DNA from: DASRAA01 sp963814165
GTDB lineage: Bacteria; Acidobacteriota; Terriglobia; Terriglobales; Acidobacteriaceae
Length of the DNA stretch: 64,000 nt
NCBI GenBank assembly: GCA_963814165.1
Contig: CAWFBW010000022.1
Coordinates: forward strand, 41,993 to 105,992
Direction: 5' to 3'
This document shows positions 50,964 to 60,024 of this stretch, one piece after another. Under the pieces are notes generated by a model, which had not been told where the DNA came from, did not search any database, and worked only from the letters and a program-made list of their open reading frames with translations. Positions within the stretch are counted from its first letter, which is position 1. Each line of letters opens with the position of its first letter. The position numbers and the translations under genes are program-made.

Positions 50964-51348
50964 CCTCGCAGTCGGAGATACAGATTGTGGCAGAGTCCCC
51001 GGCAGTGGTATTGGGGAATTGTCTTTGCTCTTAAGTGGCCGACTGCCAGGGACCCCTACACTTATGATTGTCCGTAACGATAGGGTGTCCGACCGGCGCA
51101 AGTCTGTGCAAAATTGCTCACATTGATGGCCTCTTTCATTTCCCCCTCTCCAAGGCAGGTGTCGTAAACCGCCCTTATCACGACCGGCTCTGTCAATCCC
51201 AAAATCGCTTTGCCCGCCGAACCACCCGGCGAATCGCTCGTTCTGCCCACCCCGGTGATTTAGACTGGAACGTTTGTGCGGATTCCCCGGCCCTCAAAGC
51301 CTGCCCTGAGCGTAGTCGAAGGGTGCCGGCTCCGCTTCCGGAGGCGTC
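50964..51348. other. 385-bp divergent region (FNR / S9 peptidase)
   Basis: No gene recognised. Contains the dispersed repeat at 51296-51322. No consensus FNR box (TTGAT-N4-ATCAA) and no clear promoter seen. Confidence 0.5.
51296..51322. repeat. Dispersed short repeat with core CCTGAGCGTAGTCGAAGG
   Basis: AAAGCCTGCCCTGAGCGTAG then TCGAAGG, 27 bp before the S9 start. This core is a short intergenic sequence that I know from many unrelated environmental bacterial genomes; only one copy is in this window. Confidence 0.55.
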
Positions 51349-53463
51349 ATGTTACGTCGCTTTGCTATCTTCTTGCTTGGTTTTTCCTGCATTGCCTCAG
51401 CCCAGGCCAAACATCCCTTCACCTTCGAAGACATGATGCAGCTCAAGCGCGTCGGCGAACCAGCGGTTTCGCCCGACAGCAAGTGGGTTGCCTTCAGCGC
51501 CGTCGATGTGAATCTGGACGCAAACACGAAGACGCCGCACCTGTGGATCATCCCCGTCGCGGGTGGCGAGTCGAAGAGGCTGACTCCGACCAGCGGCGCC
51601 GGGAGAAGACCGCGTGCGCTTCTCGCCCGACGGCAAGCGGGTGATCTTTGAATCCGACCGTGGCGGAGGCACACAGATTTGGGTGCAGGACTTCGACACT
51701 GCTGCCGGGCACGCTCACGGGCGAGCCGAAAAAAGTGACGACGATCTCGACCGAGGCCTCGGGCGGCACGTGGTCGCCCGATGGCAAGAGCGTGCTGTTT
51801 GTGTCGTCGGTCTTTCCCGACTGCAAAGACGACGCCTGCAACAAGCAGCGCGACGAAGAGCGGGCCAAGTCGAAGGTGAAGGCCAGGACCTACGACCACC
51901 TGATGTTTCGCCACTGGACGCATTACGACAACGGCAAGCGCAGCCACCTGTTTATCGTTCCCATCGAGGGCGGCGTCGCACGCGATCTGACTCCCGGCGA
52001 TTACGACGTGCCGCCATTCAGCCTGGGAGGACAGGACCAGTACGCCTTCTCGCCCGACGGCAAAGAAGTCGCCTACACCTGCAACACCGACCAGGTCCAG
52101 GCCACCAGCACCAACAGCGACGTCTTTCGTTGTGCCGAGCGGCGGCGGAACCGCGAAGAGGATCACCACCAATCCCGGCAGCGACAGCACGGCAATCTAT
52201 TCTCCCGATGGCAAGTACATTGCCTACCGCTCGCAGTTTCGCGGAGGCTACGAGAGCGACCGCTTCCGCCTGATGCTGTATGAACGCGCGACTGGGAAGA
52301 TCACCGACCTGACGCCGAACTTCGATCGCTGGGTGGACTCCATCGCATGGTCGCCGGACTCGAAGACGATCTACTTGACCGCCGGAAACGAAGGCGAAAA
52401 CCCGATCTACGCGCTGAAGATCGACCAGGCGAATCCCTGGCCGCAGGAATTGGTGGACGGCTACAACGACAGCCCCACGCCAACGCCCGACGGCAAGACG
52501 CTGGTGTTCGACACCATGTCGATTTCGGCTCCCAACGAGATCTACACTGCGCCGCTGATGTTCGCGCAGTGCCGCATGGCCGTGCCGCCGAACGCTTACT
52601 CCGTTCCCGATTGCCTGCTCTCCAAGGCGAAGCCGCTCACCCGCATGAACGATGAAGTCTGTCGAAGGTTGCGATGGAGCCGATGGAATCGTTCTGGTTT
52701 GCCGGTGCAGCCAAAGAGAAAGTACAGGGCTTCCTGCATCCGGCCGCCGGGCTTCGACAAGAGCAAGAAGTATCCGCTGAAGTTTCTCATTCATGGAGGT
52801 CCGCAGGGCGCGTGGGGCGATGACTGGTCGTACCGCTGGAATCCGGAGCTGTTCGCCGCTAACGGATACGTGATGGTGATGATCAACTTCCACGGCTCGA
52901 CCGGCTATGGCCAGAAGTTCATCGACGCCATCAACGGCAACTGGGGCGGAGCGCCCTTCGATGACCTGATGCTGGGTCTCGACTATGCGGAGAAAGAGTA
53001 TCCGTTCATCGACAAGGGCCGGGAGTGCGCTCTCGGCGCCAGCTACGGCGGCTACATGATCAACTGGATCGAGGGCCACACCGACCGCTTCAAGTGCCTG
53101 GTGTCGCACGACGGCATGTTCAACACCGAGTCGGCATACGGTACCACCGAAGAGCTGTGGTTCAACGAGTGGGAGTTCAAGGGCACTCCGTGGACGAACC
53201 GCGAGATGTATCGCAAGTGGTCTCCGCACCTGTCTGCGACCAACTTCAAGACGCCGCTACTGGTAGTGCACGGGCAACTCGATTACCGCCTCGACGTGTC
53301 GGAGGGTTTCCAGATGTTCACCACGCTGCAGCGGCTCAAGGTGCCGTCGAAGCTGCTGTACTTTCCCGACGAAGGACACTGGGTACTGAAGCCGCAGAAC
53401 GGCCGCTTCTGGTACCAGACAGTCAACGGCTGGGTGGATGAGTGGACCAAGGCAGGGAAATAG
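51349..53463 (+). CDS. S9-family prolyl oligopeptidase/acylaminoacyl peptidase, exported
   Basis: About 700 residues. Signal peptide MLRRFAIFLLGFSCIASAQA with GGAGG-like site upstream (51340). WD40-like/PD40 repeats: AVSPDSKWVAFSAVDVN, RFSPDGKRVIFESDRGG, TWSPDGKSVLFVSSVFPDC, YAFSPDGKEVAYTCNTDQ, IYSPDGKYIAYRSQFRGGYE. Hydrolase: FLIHGGPQGAWGDDWSYRWN, catalytic Ser in ALGASYGGYMINWIEGHTDR, Asp in LVVHGQLDYRLDVSEGFQ, His in YFPDEGHWVLKPQNGRFWYQ. Frame breaks at about 51605, 51705, 52130 and 52665. Full triad present. Likely periplasmic peptide breakdown. Confidence 0.95.
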
Positions 53464-53635
53464 GCGACTGAACGATTAGGGAGAAGTGAATCGCGGACTA
53501 TGCGCCAAGTTGCACTGCCGCTCTTTTGCCCGGCTCAGCGTTGGCGAGGAACGGAAGCGAACCCCTTATCCATGGAAGAAAGGCATTATAACTTTCATTA
53601 TAAGTGCCCCTCTTTTCCCCGCCCCGGCGCCGGGC

Positions 53636-54688
53636 TTACTCTGCGGTCGCCCGCCGCGCCTCGACCCGGTCGGCGTGCCTTGCCGCCGAAAGGTAGGCGC
53701 CCCCCAGCAGCAGCATGCCGCTCCAGAAGGACCAGAAGATCAGCGTGACCGAAACCGAGAACGGTCCGTAGACCTCCTGAAAATTCAGCCACGGGAGCAC
53801 CAGGATGTAGAGATACTTCGCGCCTTCCGACAGGAGGCCAGTGATGATGGCTGCGGGCAGCACCGCGCGCACCGGGACTTTTCCGTGCGGCAGCAGCCAG
53901 TAGATCAGGAAGTAGATCGCGATCGTGGTAACGACCGCAGAGGCCTTCATCACGACGAAACCCACGTCCGCGAAAGACAAAATTCTGGTCACCGATCACC
54001 AGCCCGAGCAACTTCAGGTTCTGGGCCGTGAGATGCGACCGACAGCAGGGCCAGGGTCCCGCAAGCCAGGGCCAGCCCCACCGAGACCAGGGCATTCATG
54101 AGGTAGGAGCGGTTCTTGGTGAATCCCCAGATGCTGTTGAGCGCGACTTCCAGCGGCAGAAAAATGCCCGTGGAGGTGATGAACAGCATGACCAGCGACA
54201 GGATTTGTCCGCGCCCGTGAACGCTGGCCAGAAACTGCAGGTTGCGAATGACAAAGTCCTGGTTGCTGGGCAGATAATCGCGCAAAAGTTGCAGGACGAC
54301 GTTGTACATCTGCTGGGAGTGAAAAACCCGGCGGACGACCGTAAGCAGCAGAACAATAAAGCGGAAAGAGCGACAAGATAGAGTAGGCAGCGACCGAAAA
54401 GGCGTAGGTGTGGACCTCGGTCTGAGTCAGGTAGCGCAGCGTGGGCCAGCCATAGCGCCGCAGCCGGCCAGACAGACCGCCGCCCCGCGCTCGATGCTGG
54501 AAGCAGCTGCTGGGAGTCGTCTGCTCCAGCAGGCGTTGCGCGGCCGTCCCCGGCGCCAAGGGGGATGCCTGTAAGTCGTGTTTCAGTTGTTTAGCAGTAA
54601 CGTCACCAGCAGGGGCAGAAGCGGCGCGGGGATGCCGGGCTGGGCGGCTCGGGGTGAGCGTCCGGTGCACATCGGGTTTGCTGCTCAT
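53636..54688 (-). CDS. YihY/BrkB-family membrane protein
   Basis: About 350 residues. Soluble N-terminus MSSKPDVHRTLTPSRPARHP; core TEVHTYAFSVAAYSILSLFP, MYNVVLQLLRDYLPSNQDFV, IRNLQFLASVHGRGQILSLV, MLFITSTGIFLPLEVALNSI, WGFTKNRSYLMNALVSVGLA, then VVTTIAIYFLIYWLLPHGKV, PVRAVLPAAIITGLLSEGAK, YLYILVLPWLNFQEVYGPFS, VSVTLIFWSFWSGMLLLGGA, YLSA. The FLPLEVALNSIWG and VYGPFS-V-LIFW motifs define the family. About six spans. Breaks at about 54350, 54300, 54040 and 53990. Function of the family unknown (formerly misnamed RNase BN). Confidence 0.93.
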
Positions 54689-55151
54689 CGTTTATCCAGT
54701 CATCCATCGTAGCAGAGTAAAGCGGCGGGTACTCGGACCGCATCCGCGTCCGGGCGGGACCTGACTGTCGCCTTACGAAATTCTCCCAAAGCACTGTGAT
54801 AGAAACACTTGCCAAAATTGAGAGTTCCTGTAATTATTCGTTGCTCCCCTTCGAAAGGGCGAAACGGGGAGCTTTCGGCGTCAGCCGAAATGCGGATTTG
54901 GGTTGATGTTTCTGTCAGCAGTCGAATTTCTCGCATTGCACGGGCTTCACGTAACTGCTTGGAACGCCAAGGCATCATGCGCGTTCGGGCAGACGCGTGG
55001 GCTTTTTTCATTGCGTAAGAGCCTGCGAGCTGAGCGGCAACCCTGTTTCCCGGCAACGTGGAGACGTCTTTCGTGCGTGCCTCAGGGTCGCGCACCGAAC
55101 TTCCGCGAAGCAGGGGATATCTCAGGAAGATAATGCGAAAGGAGTTAGGTT
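54689..55151. other. 463-bp region upstream of cspA; likely promoter and long leader
   Basis: No credible gene; frames on both strands are arginine-rich and not protein-like. A weak promoter-like pair TTGCCA (54809-54814), 16 nt, TAATTA (54831-54836) would give a leader of about 310 nt. The part 54842-54890 has stems such as CCCCTTCGAAAGGG and TTTCGGC-gtca-GCCGAAA. Long structured leaders are common for cold-shock genes. Confidence 0.4.
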
Positions 55152-55355
55152 GTGAAGGAAAAAGGCACAGTGAAGTGGTTTAACGGAGCCAAGGGCTACG
55201 GTTTCATTCAGCGCTCCACGGGCGAAGACGTATTTGTACATTTCTCGGCCATCCAGGAGAGCGGATACCGGAGCCTGAATGAGGGCGAAACCGTGGAGTT
55301 CGAACTGACCAAAGGGCCCAAAGGTCTCCAGGCCGCTAACGTCGCGCGCGTCTAG
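55152..55355 (+). CDS. Cold-shock protein (CspA family)
   Basis: A 67-residue single cold-shock domain: start GTG (MKEKGTVKWFNGAKGYGFIQ), then RSTGEDVFVHFSAIQESGYR, SLNEGETVEFELTKGPKGLQ, AANVARV. RNP1 KGYGFIQ and RNP2 VFVHF present. AAAGGAG lies 9 bp before the GTG. Single-stranded RNA/DNA chaperone. Intact. Confidence 0.97.
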   Translation: MKEKGTVKWFNGAKGYGFIQRSTGEDVFVHFSAIQESGYRSLNEGETVEFELTKGPKGLQAANVARV

Positions 55356-55384
55356 GCGTCTCCCGCCACGCGGAAGATCCGGGT

Positions 55385-55405
55385 GGCTCGCCGCGTCAGC
55401 GAGCC
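55385..55405 (+). terminator. Hairpin after cspA
   Basis: GGCTCGC / GCGAGCC with 7-nt loop, 30 bp beyond the cspA stop. No T-run; may assist the next hairpin at 55437. Confidence 0.45.
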
Positions 55406-55436
55406 CGGCGGCCTTCCGAGTTAGCGACATCCACCG

Positions 55437-55458
55437 AACCCTCCCGCAAGGGAGGGTT
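55437..55458. terminator. Bidirectional terminator hairpin cspA / marR
   Basis: AACCCTCCC-GCAA-GGGAGGGTT, a perfect 9-bp stem with a GNRA-type tetraloop, between convergent genes. A/T ends (AA, TT) give a short U-tract on either strand. Confidence 0.65.
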
Positions 55459-55970
55459 CAATTGTGTGAGTGCGGCGCGTCGTCTTCATCTTCATCTTCA
55501 TCTTCATCTTCATCTTCGAAGATCAGGGCGCACAGGCGGCTGAGTTCGTGGCAGTCTTTGTCGCTGAGTTTGCCGAGACGCGTGGTTGTCTGCGCTTCGA
55601 GTTCCGGCTGCATGGTCTGTAACAGACGGAGTCCTTTGGCGGTGATGTAAGTGATGGCCTGGCGCTGATCGTCGCCGCCGCGCGTGCGCCGTACCAGACC
55701 TCTGGCTTGCAAGCGGTCTACCAGCCGGGTGATGTCGGGTGCGCGCTCGACCATGCGCACGGCAATTTCGCACCGGGGATGCCCTTTGGGATGGACTCCC
55801 CGCAGGATTCGCAGGACGTTGTACTGCGGGCGGGTGAGACCATGACGCTTGCAGACCTCGTCGATCAGATCGCTGAGTGTGCCGGCAGCTACCGCCAGGC
55901 TGAGTACGGCTTCCTGCTGGGGATCGCGAAGTCGCGCTTGTTTCAGCCGCCGGCTGAGAGCTTCGGTCAT
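55458..55970 (-). CDS. MarR-family transcriptional regulator with Glu-Asp repeat tail
   Basis: An intact 170-residue protein. MarR fold: LSDLIDEVCKRHGLTRPQYN, VLRILRGVHPKGHPRCEIAV, RMVERAPDITRLVDRLQARG (recognition helix), LVRRTRGGDDQRQAITYITA (wing), KGLRLLQTMQPELEAQTTTR. The C-terminus CALIFEDEDEDEDEDEDDAP is encoded by six 6-nt units (55482-55517). The DDQRQAITYITAKG wing is typical of MarR. Ligand and targets unknown. Confidence 0.93.
   Translation of the reverse strand: MTEALSRRLKQARLRDPQQEAVLSLAVAAGTLSDLIDEVCKRHGLTRPQYNVLRILRGVHPKGHPRCEIAVRMVERAPDITRLVDRLQARGLVRRTRGGDDQRQAITYITAKGLRLLQTMQPELEAQTTTRLGKLSDKDCHELSRLCALIFEDEDEDEDEDEDDAPHSHN
55482..55517. repeat. Hexanucleotide tandem repeat (GAAGAT x6 on minus strand) in marR
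   Basis: Five exact ATCTTC units plus one GTCTTC variant on the plus strand, coding for Glu-Asp pairs at the MarR C-terminus. Unit length keeps the frame if copy number changes. Confidence 0.9.
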
Positions 55971-56345
55971 CGTCTTCTGTTATAGCCAGAATTGAACGTG
56001 TTGTCACACCCAATGTCCGGAGCGCCAATCGTCAGCGACTGCCGCGACGGACTTCACCGCGAAAAAACCCTCCGGGCCGCGAGGACGCCGGAGGGCTCGA
56101 TGCCCCGGGGAATACTTCAACCCCGAGTTGGGTGCGGTCGGGCATCATCCGCGGGAAGCTGCGAGCGGGGACTCGCGCATTCCACGGGAAGCTCGAATTA
56201 GTGATTCGCCGATTCGTGAGGCAATAGACGTGCCACACTCCAAAACGTGAGTTTCGTTCGGCATGCGGAGTGTTGCACAGATCAGGGCACCGGGTAATCC
56301 CTACACGCTGCCGAGAATCTCTACTTACTGTTTGGTGATGGCGGT
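55971..56345. other. 375-bp region between queG end and marR start
   Basis: No gene seen. Contains the minus-strand terminator at 56062-56095. The frames present are continuations of queG in other frames. Confidence 0.5.
56062..56095 (-). terminator. Intrinsic terminator on the minus strand, downstream of queG
   Basis: CCCTCCGG / CCGGAGGG stem (56068-56075, 56088-56095) with a 12-nt loop. On the minus strand it is followed directly by TTTTTT (56062-56067), so it ends transcripts from queG and protects marR. Confidence 0.75.
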
Positions 56346-57450
56346 TCACTTGCTTTTGTCTGGACCACCTGGCGCAATCAATCGTCTCGCGCGCCCAGTC
56401 GGCGGCGTCGGCGACGGAAGGGTCGTTATGGTGACGAGTTCCTCGAGGACCGCGAGGAATCGCTCCTCGCCGCTGTTGCCCATGGCGATGGCGACATTGC
56501 GCAGCAGGCCGCTGTATTTGGCGCGCTTGACCGGCGTGCCGCGAAACACTTCGCGAAATTCTTCGAGGCTGAGGCGGGCCAGCCATTCGAGTTCAGGATT
56601 CACCAACTGTGGGCGAGCGGCGAATTCCGGCGTGTTGGTGAGCGGCGCGTCACGGTTCCAGGGACAAACGTCCTGGCAGATGTCGCAGCCGAAGACTTGC
56701 CGCCCGATTCCTGCGCGAAGATCTTCGGGAATGGCTCCGCGCTTTTCGATGGTCAGATACGAGATGCACTTGGTGGCGTCGAGCTGGTATGGCGCGGGAA
56801 ACGCGTTGGTGGGGCAGGCATCGAGACATCGCGTGCACGAGCCGCAGCGATCTGGGGGCGGGAAGATCGGGGGCCAGTTCGAGTCGATGTGAGCATCACG
56901 CCAAGAAACAGCCACGATCCAAGCTCTTGATTGAGGATGCAGGTGTTCTTGCCGATCCATCCGATGCCGGCGTACTTGGCGAAGATGCGCTCGATGACGG
57001 GGCCGGTATCGACGTAACACCATGTGCGGGGACTGCCGACAGCGTTCCTGCTCGCAAGAGGCGATCAACTTGGTTTCGAGCTGGCGCAGCTTGGCGAGCA
57101 CCACGTCATGATAGTCGCGTTGTGTCCAGGCGTAGCGGGAGATCCAGCCTTGCGAAGTCGTTCCGGCATGGGTGGAGTAGGGCTGGTCGGTGTTGTAGTT
57201 CAGCGCGCAGACCACGACCGAGCGCGCCCAGGGAGCGGCGTTGGCCAGCGACGCCCGCTTCAGATCGCCCGCCTCGTTGCGGGCTTCGAGGTACCGCATG
57301 TCGCCCGCCTGGCCGTCCGGCGATCCACTGGGGAAAGAAGTGGTGCTCCGGCGTGTCGCCGACACCGGCGACACCGGCGAGATCGAAGCCGGCGTCCAGC
57401 GCCAGGCGTTTGATTTCGCTGCTGAGATGGAGATGGTTGGGCACGTGCAC
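56346..57450 (-). CDS. queG: Epoxyqueuosine reductase QueG
   Basis: Cobalamin-dependent enzyme for the last step of queuosine in tRNA. About 365 residues. Start GTG (MHVPNHLHLSSEIKRLALDA, GFDLAGVAGV). Two 4Fe-4S motifs: DRCGSCTRCLDACPTNAFPA and FGCDICQDVCPWNRDAP. Other family marks: PYQLDATKCISYLTIEKRGA, IPEDLRAGIGRQVFG, LEEFREVFRGTPVKRAKYSG, LLRNVAIAMGN. Frame breaks at about 57340, 57090, 57000 and 56880, possibly also near the C-terminus at 56420. Cysteine ligands all present. Confidence 0.93.
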
Positions 57451-57536
57451 TCGAATGCGGGCTTCGGGCTGATTATACGGTTGTGTTGGCTGCCGGACGC
57501 TTGGGCAACCGTCGGCGGCTCGCCTACAATGCCGAG

Positions 57537-58387
57537 GTGGAAAAACTCGATCACTTGCTGTTGGGAAGTTGCTCGTTCACGGCCGCAGGGCTGGGAGACG
57601 AGCTTCTATCCTGCCGGGAATGAAGAAAACCGCCTACCTTGGGTACTATGCGGAGCAGTTCGATTCCGTTGAGGTGGACGCAACGTTTTATCGCATCCCC
57701 AGCGAGAAGACGGTGCGCGGCTGGTACGAACAAACTCCCGAAAATTTTGTGTTCGCCTGCAAGGTTCCGCAGTCGATCACGCATGAGTCGTGCCTGGTCG
57801 ATTGCGACGATCAGTTGCGGGCGTTTCTGGACGTGATGTCTGGGCTGAGGCACAAGCTTGGGCCGATGCTGTTCCAGTTTCCTTACTTCAACAGGAAGAC
57901 GTTTGCGCGGCCGGAGGAATTTCTGGATCGGCTGCGGGCATTCCTGCCGAAGTTGCCGGGCGATCTTCGCTTTGCGGTGGAGATCAGGAACAAGGACTGG
58001 GTCGGGCCGGAGTTGCTTGACCTGCTCAGAAAATACAAGGTCGCGTTCACGCTGATCGATCATCCGTGGATGTCGCGCCCATCCGAACTCATGCGCAACG
58101 GCGACATCGTGACCTCTGAATTTGTCTACATACGTTTGCTCGGCGACCGCTACGCCATCGAAGAACTGGCCAAGACGTGGGACAAGACGGTCGTCGATAG
58201 ACGCCGCGAGCTGACGGAGTGGAGCGCGGTGGTCGATCAGCCTGCTGGCGCGAGAAATAAAGGTCTACACGTACGTGAACAACCATTTCGCGGGCCATTC
58301 CCCGGAGACGATGCGGCAGTTTCTGGAGATGCTGCGGCAGCGACAGCAAAGAGTGAATACAGAGAAGACCTGCTGGAGCCGATGTAA
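57537..58387 (+). CDS. DUF72 family protein (YecE-like)
   Basis: About 280 residues, TIM-barrel-like. GTG start MEKLDHLLLGSCSFTAAGWE, then after a frame change near 57590 TSFYPAGMKKTAYLGYYAEQ, FDSVEVDATFYRIPSEKTVR, GWYEQTPENFVFACKVPQSI, THESCLVDC, LGPMLFQFPYFN, LPGDLRFAVEIRNKDWVGPE, FVYIRLLGDR. After a break near 58240: VYTYVNNHFAGHSPETMRQF, LEMLRQRQ. F-VEvNaTFY and YvNNHFaGhsP are DUF72 marks. The literal frame ends at 58387; the corrected end is unsure as the other frame runs on over ubiX. Divergent from queG (86 bp). Function unknown. Confidence 0.9.
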
Positions 58388-58409
58388 GACAGACTGGGAA
58401 GATCTGCCG

Positions 58410-59022
58410 CTACTCGCTTTCCACTGGTACGCGTCGGGCTGCGGCAATCCGACGTGGGCCAGCACGCGGTTCACGTACTCTCGGGCGATTTCGTCGGTGG
58501 AACGGGGCGGAAGTAGAACGCAGGAATGACGGGAAAGATGGTCGCACCCGCTTCCGCCGCCAGCGTCATATTGCGGAGATGAATGCGGTTGAACGGCGTC
58601 TCGCGCACACAGAGAATCAGCGGCCGCTGCTCCTTGAGGCAGACATCGGCGGCGCGTTCGATCAACTGGATGGCCATGCCGTTGGCGATGCGCGCCAGCG
58701 TGCCCATACTGCACGGCAGGACGATCATCGCGTCGGTGGGATAGGAGCCGCTGGCGACGTTGGCGCCAATGTCAGCGTTGTTCTGCTGCTGGATCTTTTG
58801 CGACGCGCCGGCCCAGAAGCTTGCTCACCAATTCGTTGCGGCCGCCGACATCCAACTCCTCGGCCAGCACGCGCAAACCGCTATCGGAAAAGATGAGGTT
58901 GACCGTGCCTACGCGGTCGTCGCGATCCAGAGCGTCCAGCAGATGCTTGACGAAGATCGAGCCACTGGCGCCGGTGACGGCGACCGTCAGTGTGCGTGAG
59001 GAGGGATTTCAGCGGCAGGCAT
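58410..59022 (-). CDS. ubiX: UbiX-family flavin prenyltransferase
   Basis: Makes prenylated FMN, the cofactor of UbiD-type decarboxylases; about 200 residues. N-terminus MPAAEIPPHAH then LTVAVTGASGSIFVKHLLDA (FMN-binding GASG), DRVGTVNLIFSDSGLRVLAE, ELD; C-half: MIVLPCSMGTLARIANGMAI (P-C-S-M-x-T-L), QLIERAADVCLKEQRPLILC, VRETPFNRIHLRNMTLAAEA, GATIFPVIPAFYFRP. The end IAREYVNRVLAHVGLPQPDA is typical; exact stop uncertain (58410 in one frame). Breaks at about 58990, 58815 and 58510. Convergent with DUF72. No ubiD gene in the window. Confidence 0.9.
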
Positions 59023-59131
59023 GGCAGCCACTTATCGTAACACTCTGGTCTGGACGGCACGTCTGGCGTGTTACGGGCAGAGGCGAGCAAGTGATAATCT
59101 CGCAGTGCGGCGTTCAACGCCGCGTGTCTCA

Positions 59132-59884
59132 ATGAAATCGGAAGCCATCAAAAGACTCTTCGAACAGGTGAAGAAAGGGAACGCTCTCGCCCGACGAAGC
59201 GATGCAGCAGTTGAAGCATCTGCCCTTTGAAGACCTGGGATTCGCCAACGTGGACCATCACCGCTCGCTGCGCGTTGGTATGGCCGAGGTGATCTTCGGG
59301 CCGGGGAAGACTCCGGCCAACCTGGCCGCGATTTTTGGCCGACTCGGCGCAGCACGGCAACAACGTGCTGGCTACCCGCGCCACGCCGGAGCAGTTTCGC
59401 GCGGTGAAGCGCAAGTTTCGCAAAGCCGAGTTTCACGAACTCGCGCGCGCCATCTCGCTTGTGCAGGATGAGACGGTGCGCGGCAAAGGGAAGATCGTCG
59501 TGGTTTCCGCGGGCACCAGCGACATTCCGGTGGCGGAAGAAGCCGTGGTCACGGCGCAGGTCATGGGCAACGAGGTGCAGCACGTCTACGACGTGGGCGT
59601 GGCGGGAATCCATCGACTGCTGGCCCAGCGCGACGCGCTGACCGGGGCGCGCGTGGTGATGGTCTGTGCGGGAATGGAAGGCGCGCTGCCCAGCGTGGTC
59701 GGCGGGTTGGTCGGCGTTCCGGTGATCGCGGTGCCGACCAGCGTTGGCTATGGCGCGTCGTTCCAGGGCTGAGCGGCGCTGCTGGGGATGCTGAACTCCT
59801 GCGCGTCGCAATGTCTCGGTGGTGAACATCGACAATGGTTTCGGCGCGGGGTATGTGGCGTCGATCATCAATCGGCTGCCGTAG
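59132..59884 (+). CDS. larB: LarB-type nickel-pincer cofactor biosynthesis protein (AIR carboxylase-like)
   Basis: About 250 residues. N-terminus MKSEAIKRLFEQVKKGN, LSPDEAMQQLKHLPFEDLGF, ANVDHHRSLRVGMAEVIFGP, GKTPANLAAIFG; core ATRATPEQFRAVKRKFRKAE, GKGKIVVVSAGTSDIPVAEE, AVVTAQVMGNEVQHVYDVGV, AGIHRLL, ARVVMVCAGMEGALPSVVGG, LVGVPVIAVPTSVGYGASF, and VVNIDNGFGAGYVASIINRL. The SAGTSDIPVAEEA and CAGMEGALPSVVGGL motifs define LarB. Breaks at about 59190, 59340 and 59775. It carboxylates NaAD in pincer cofactor synthesis; larC/larE are not in this window. Confidence 0.92.
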
Positions 59885-59888
59885 AAGT

Positions 59889-59926
59889 TTTTCACCACAG
59901 AGTCACGGAGGGCACGGAGAAAAATA
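59889..59926. repeat. Dispersed repeat CCACAGAGTCACGGAGGGCA
   Basis: TTTTCACCACAGAGTCACGG followed by AGGGCACGGAGAAAAA: three imperfect CACRGAG units ending in an A-run, between convergent larB and purB. I know similar CACAGAG-type units from many environmental genomes; one copy here. Confidence 0.55.
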
Positions 59927-60024
59927 GAATATCAAAAGGAATTTGACTCCCCGATCTCCAGCGCATCGAGTGGTGAACTTGATCGCGTGTCGTGAAGTCT
60001 TCGCGAGTACGCTGCTCGGGAACT

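Noticed and set aside
51046..51130. FNR-type binding site for autoregulation
   Set aside because: No TTGAT-N4-ATCAA match or near match in the FNR gene upstream region.
52018..53229. Minus-strand open frame of about 400 residues over the S9 peptidase
   Set aside because: Lies opposite the catalytic domain with a clear Ser-Asp-His triad; composition is that of a shadow frame.
54700..55095. Minus-strand open frame of about 130 residues upstream of cspA
   Set aside because: No domain, Arg-rich, no ribosome site, and it covers the likely cspA promoter and leader.
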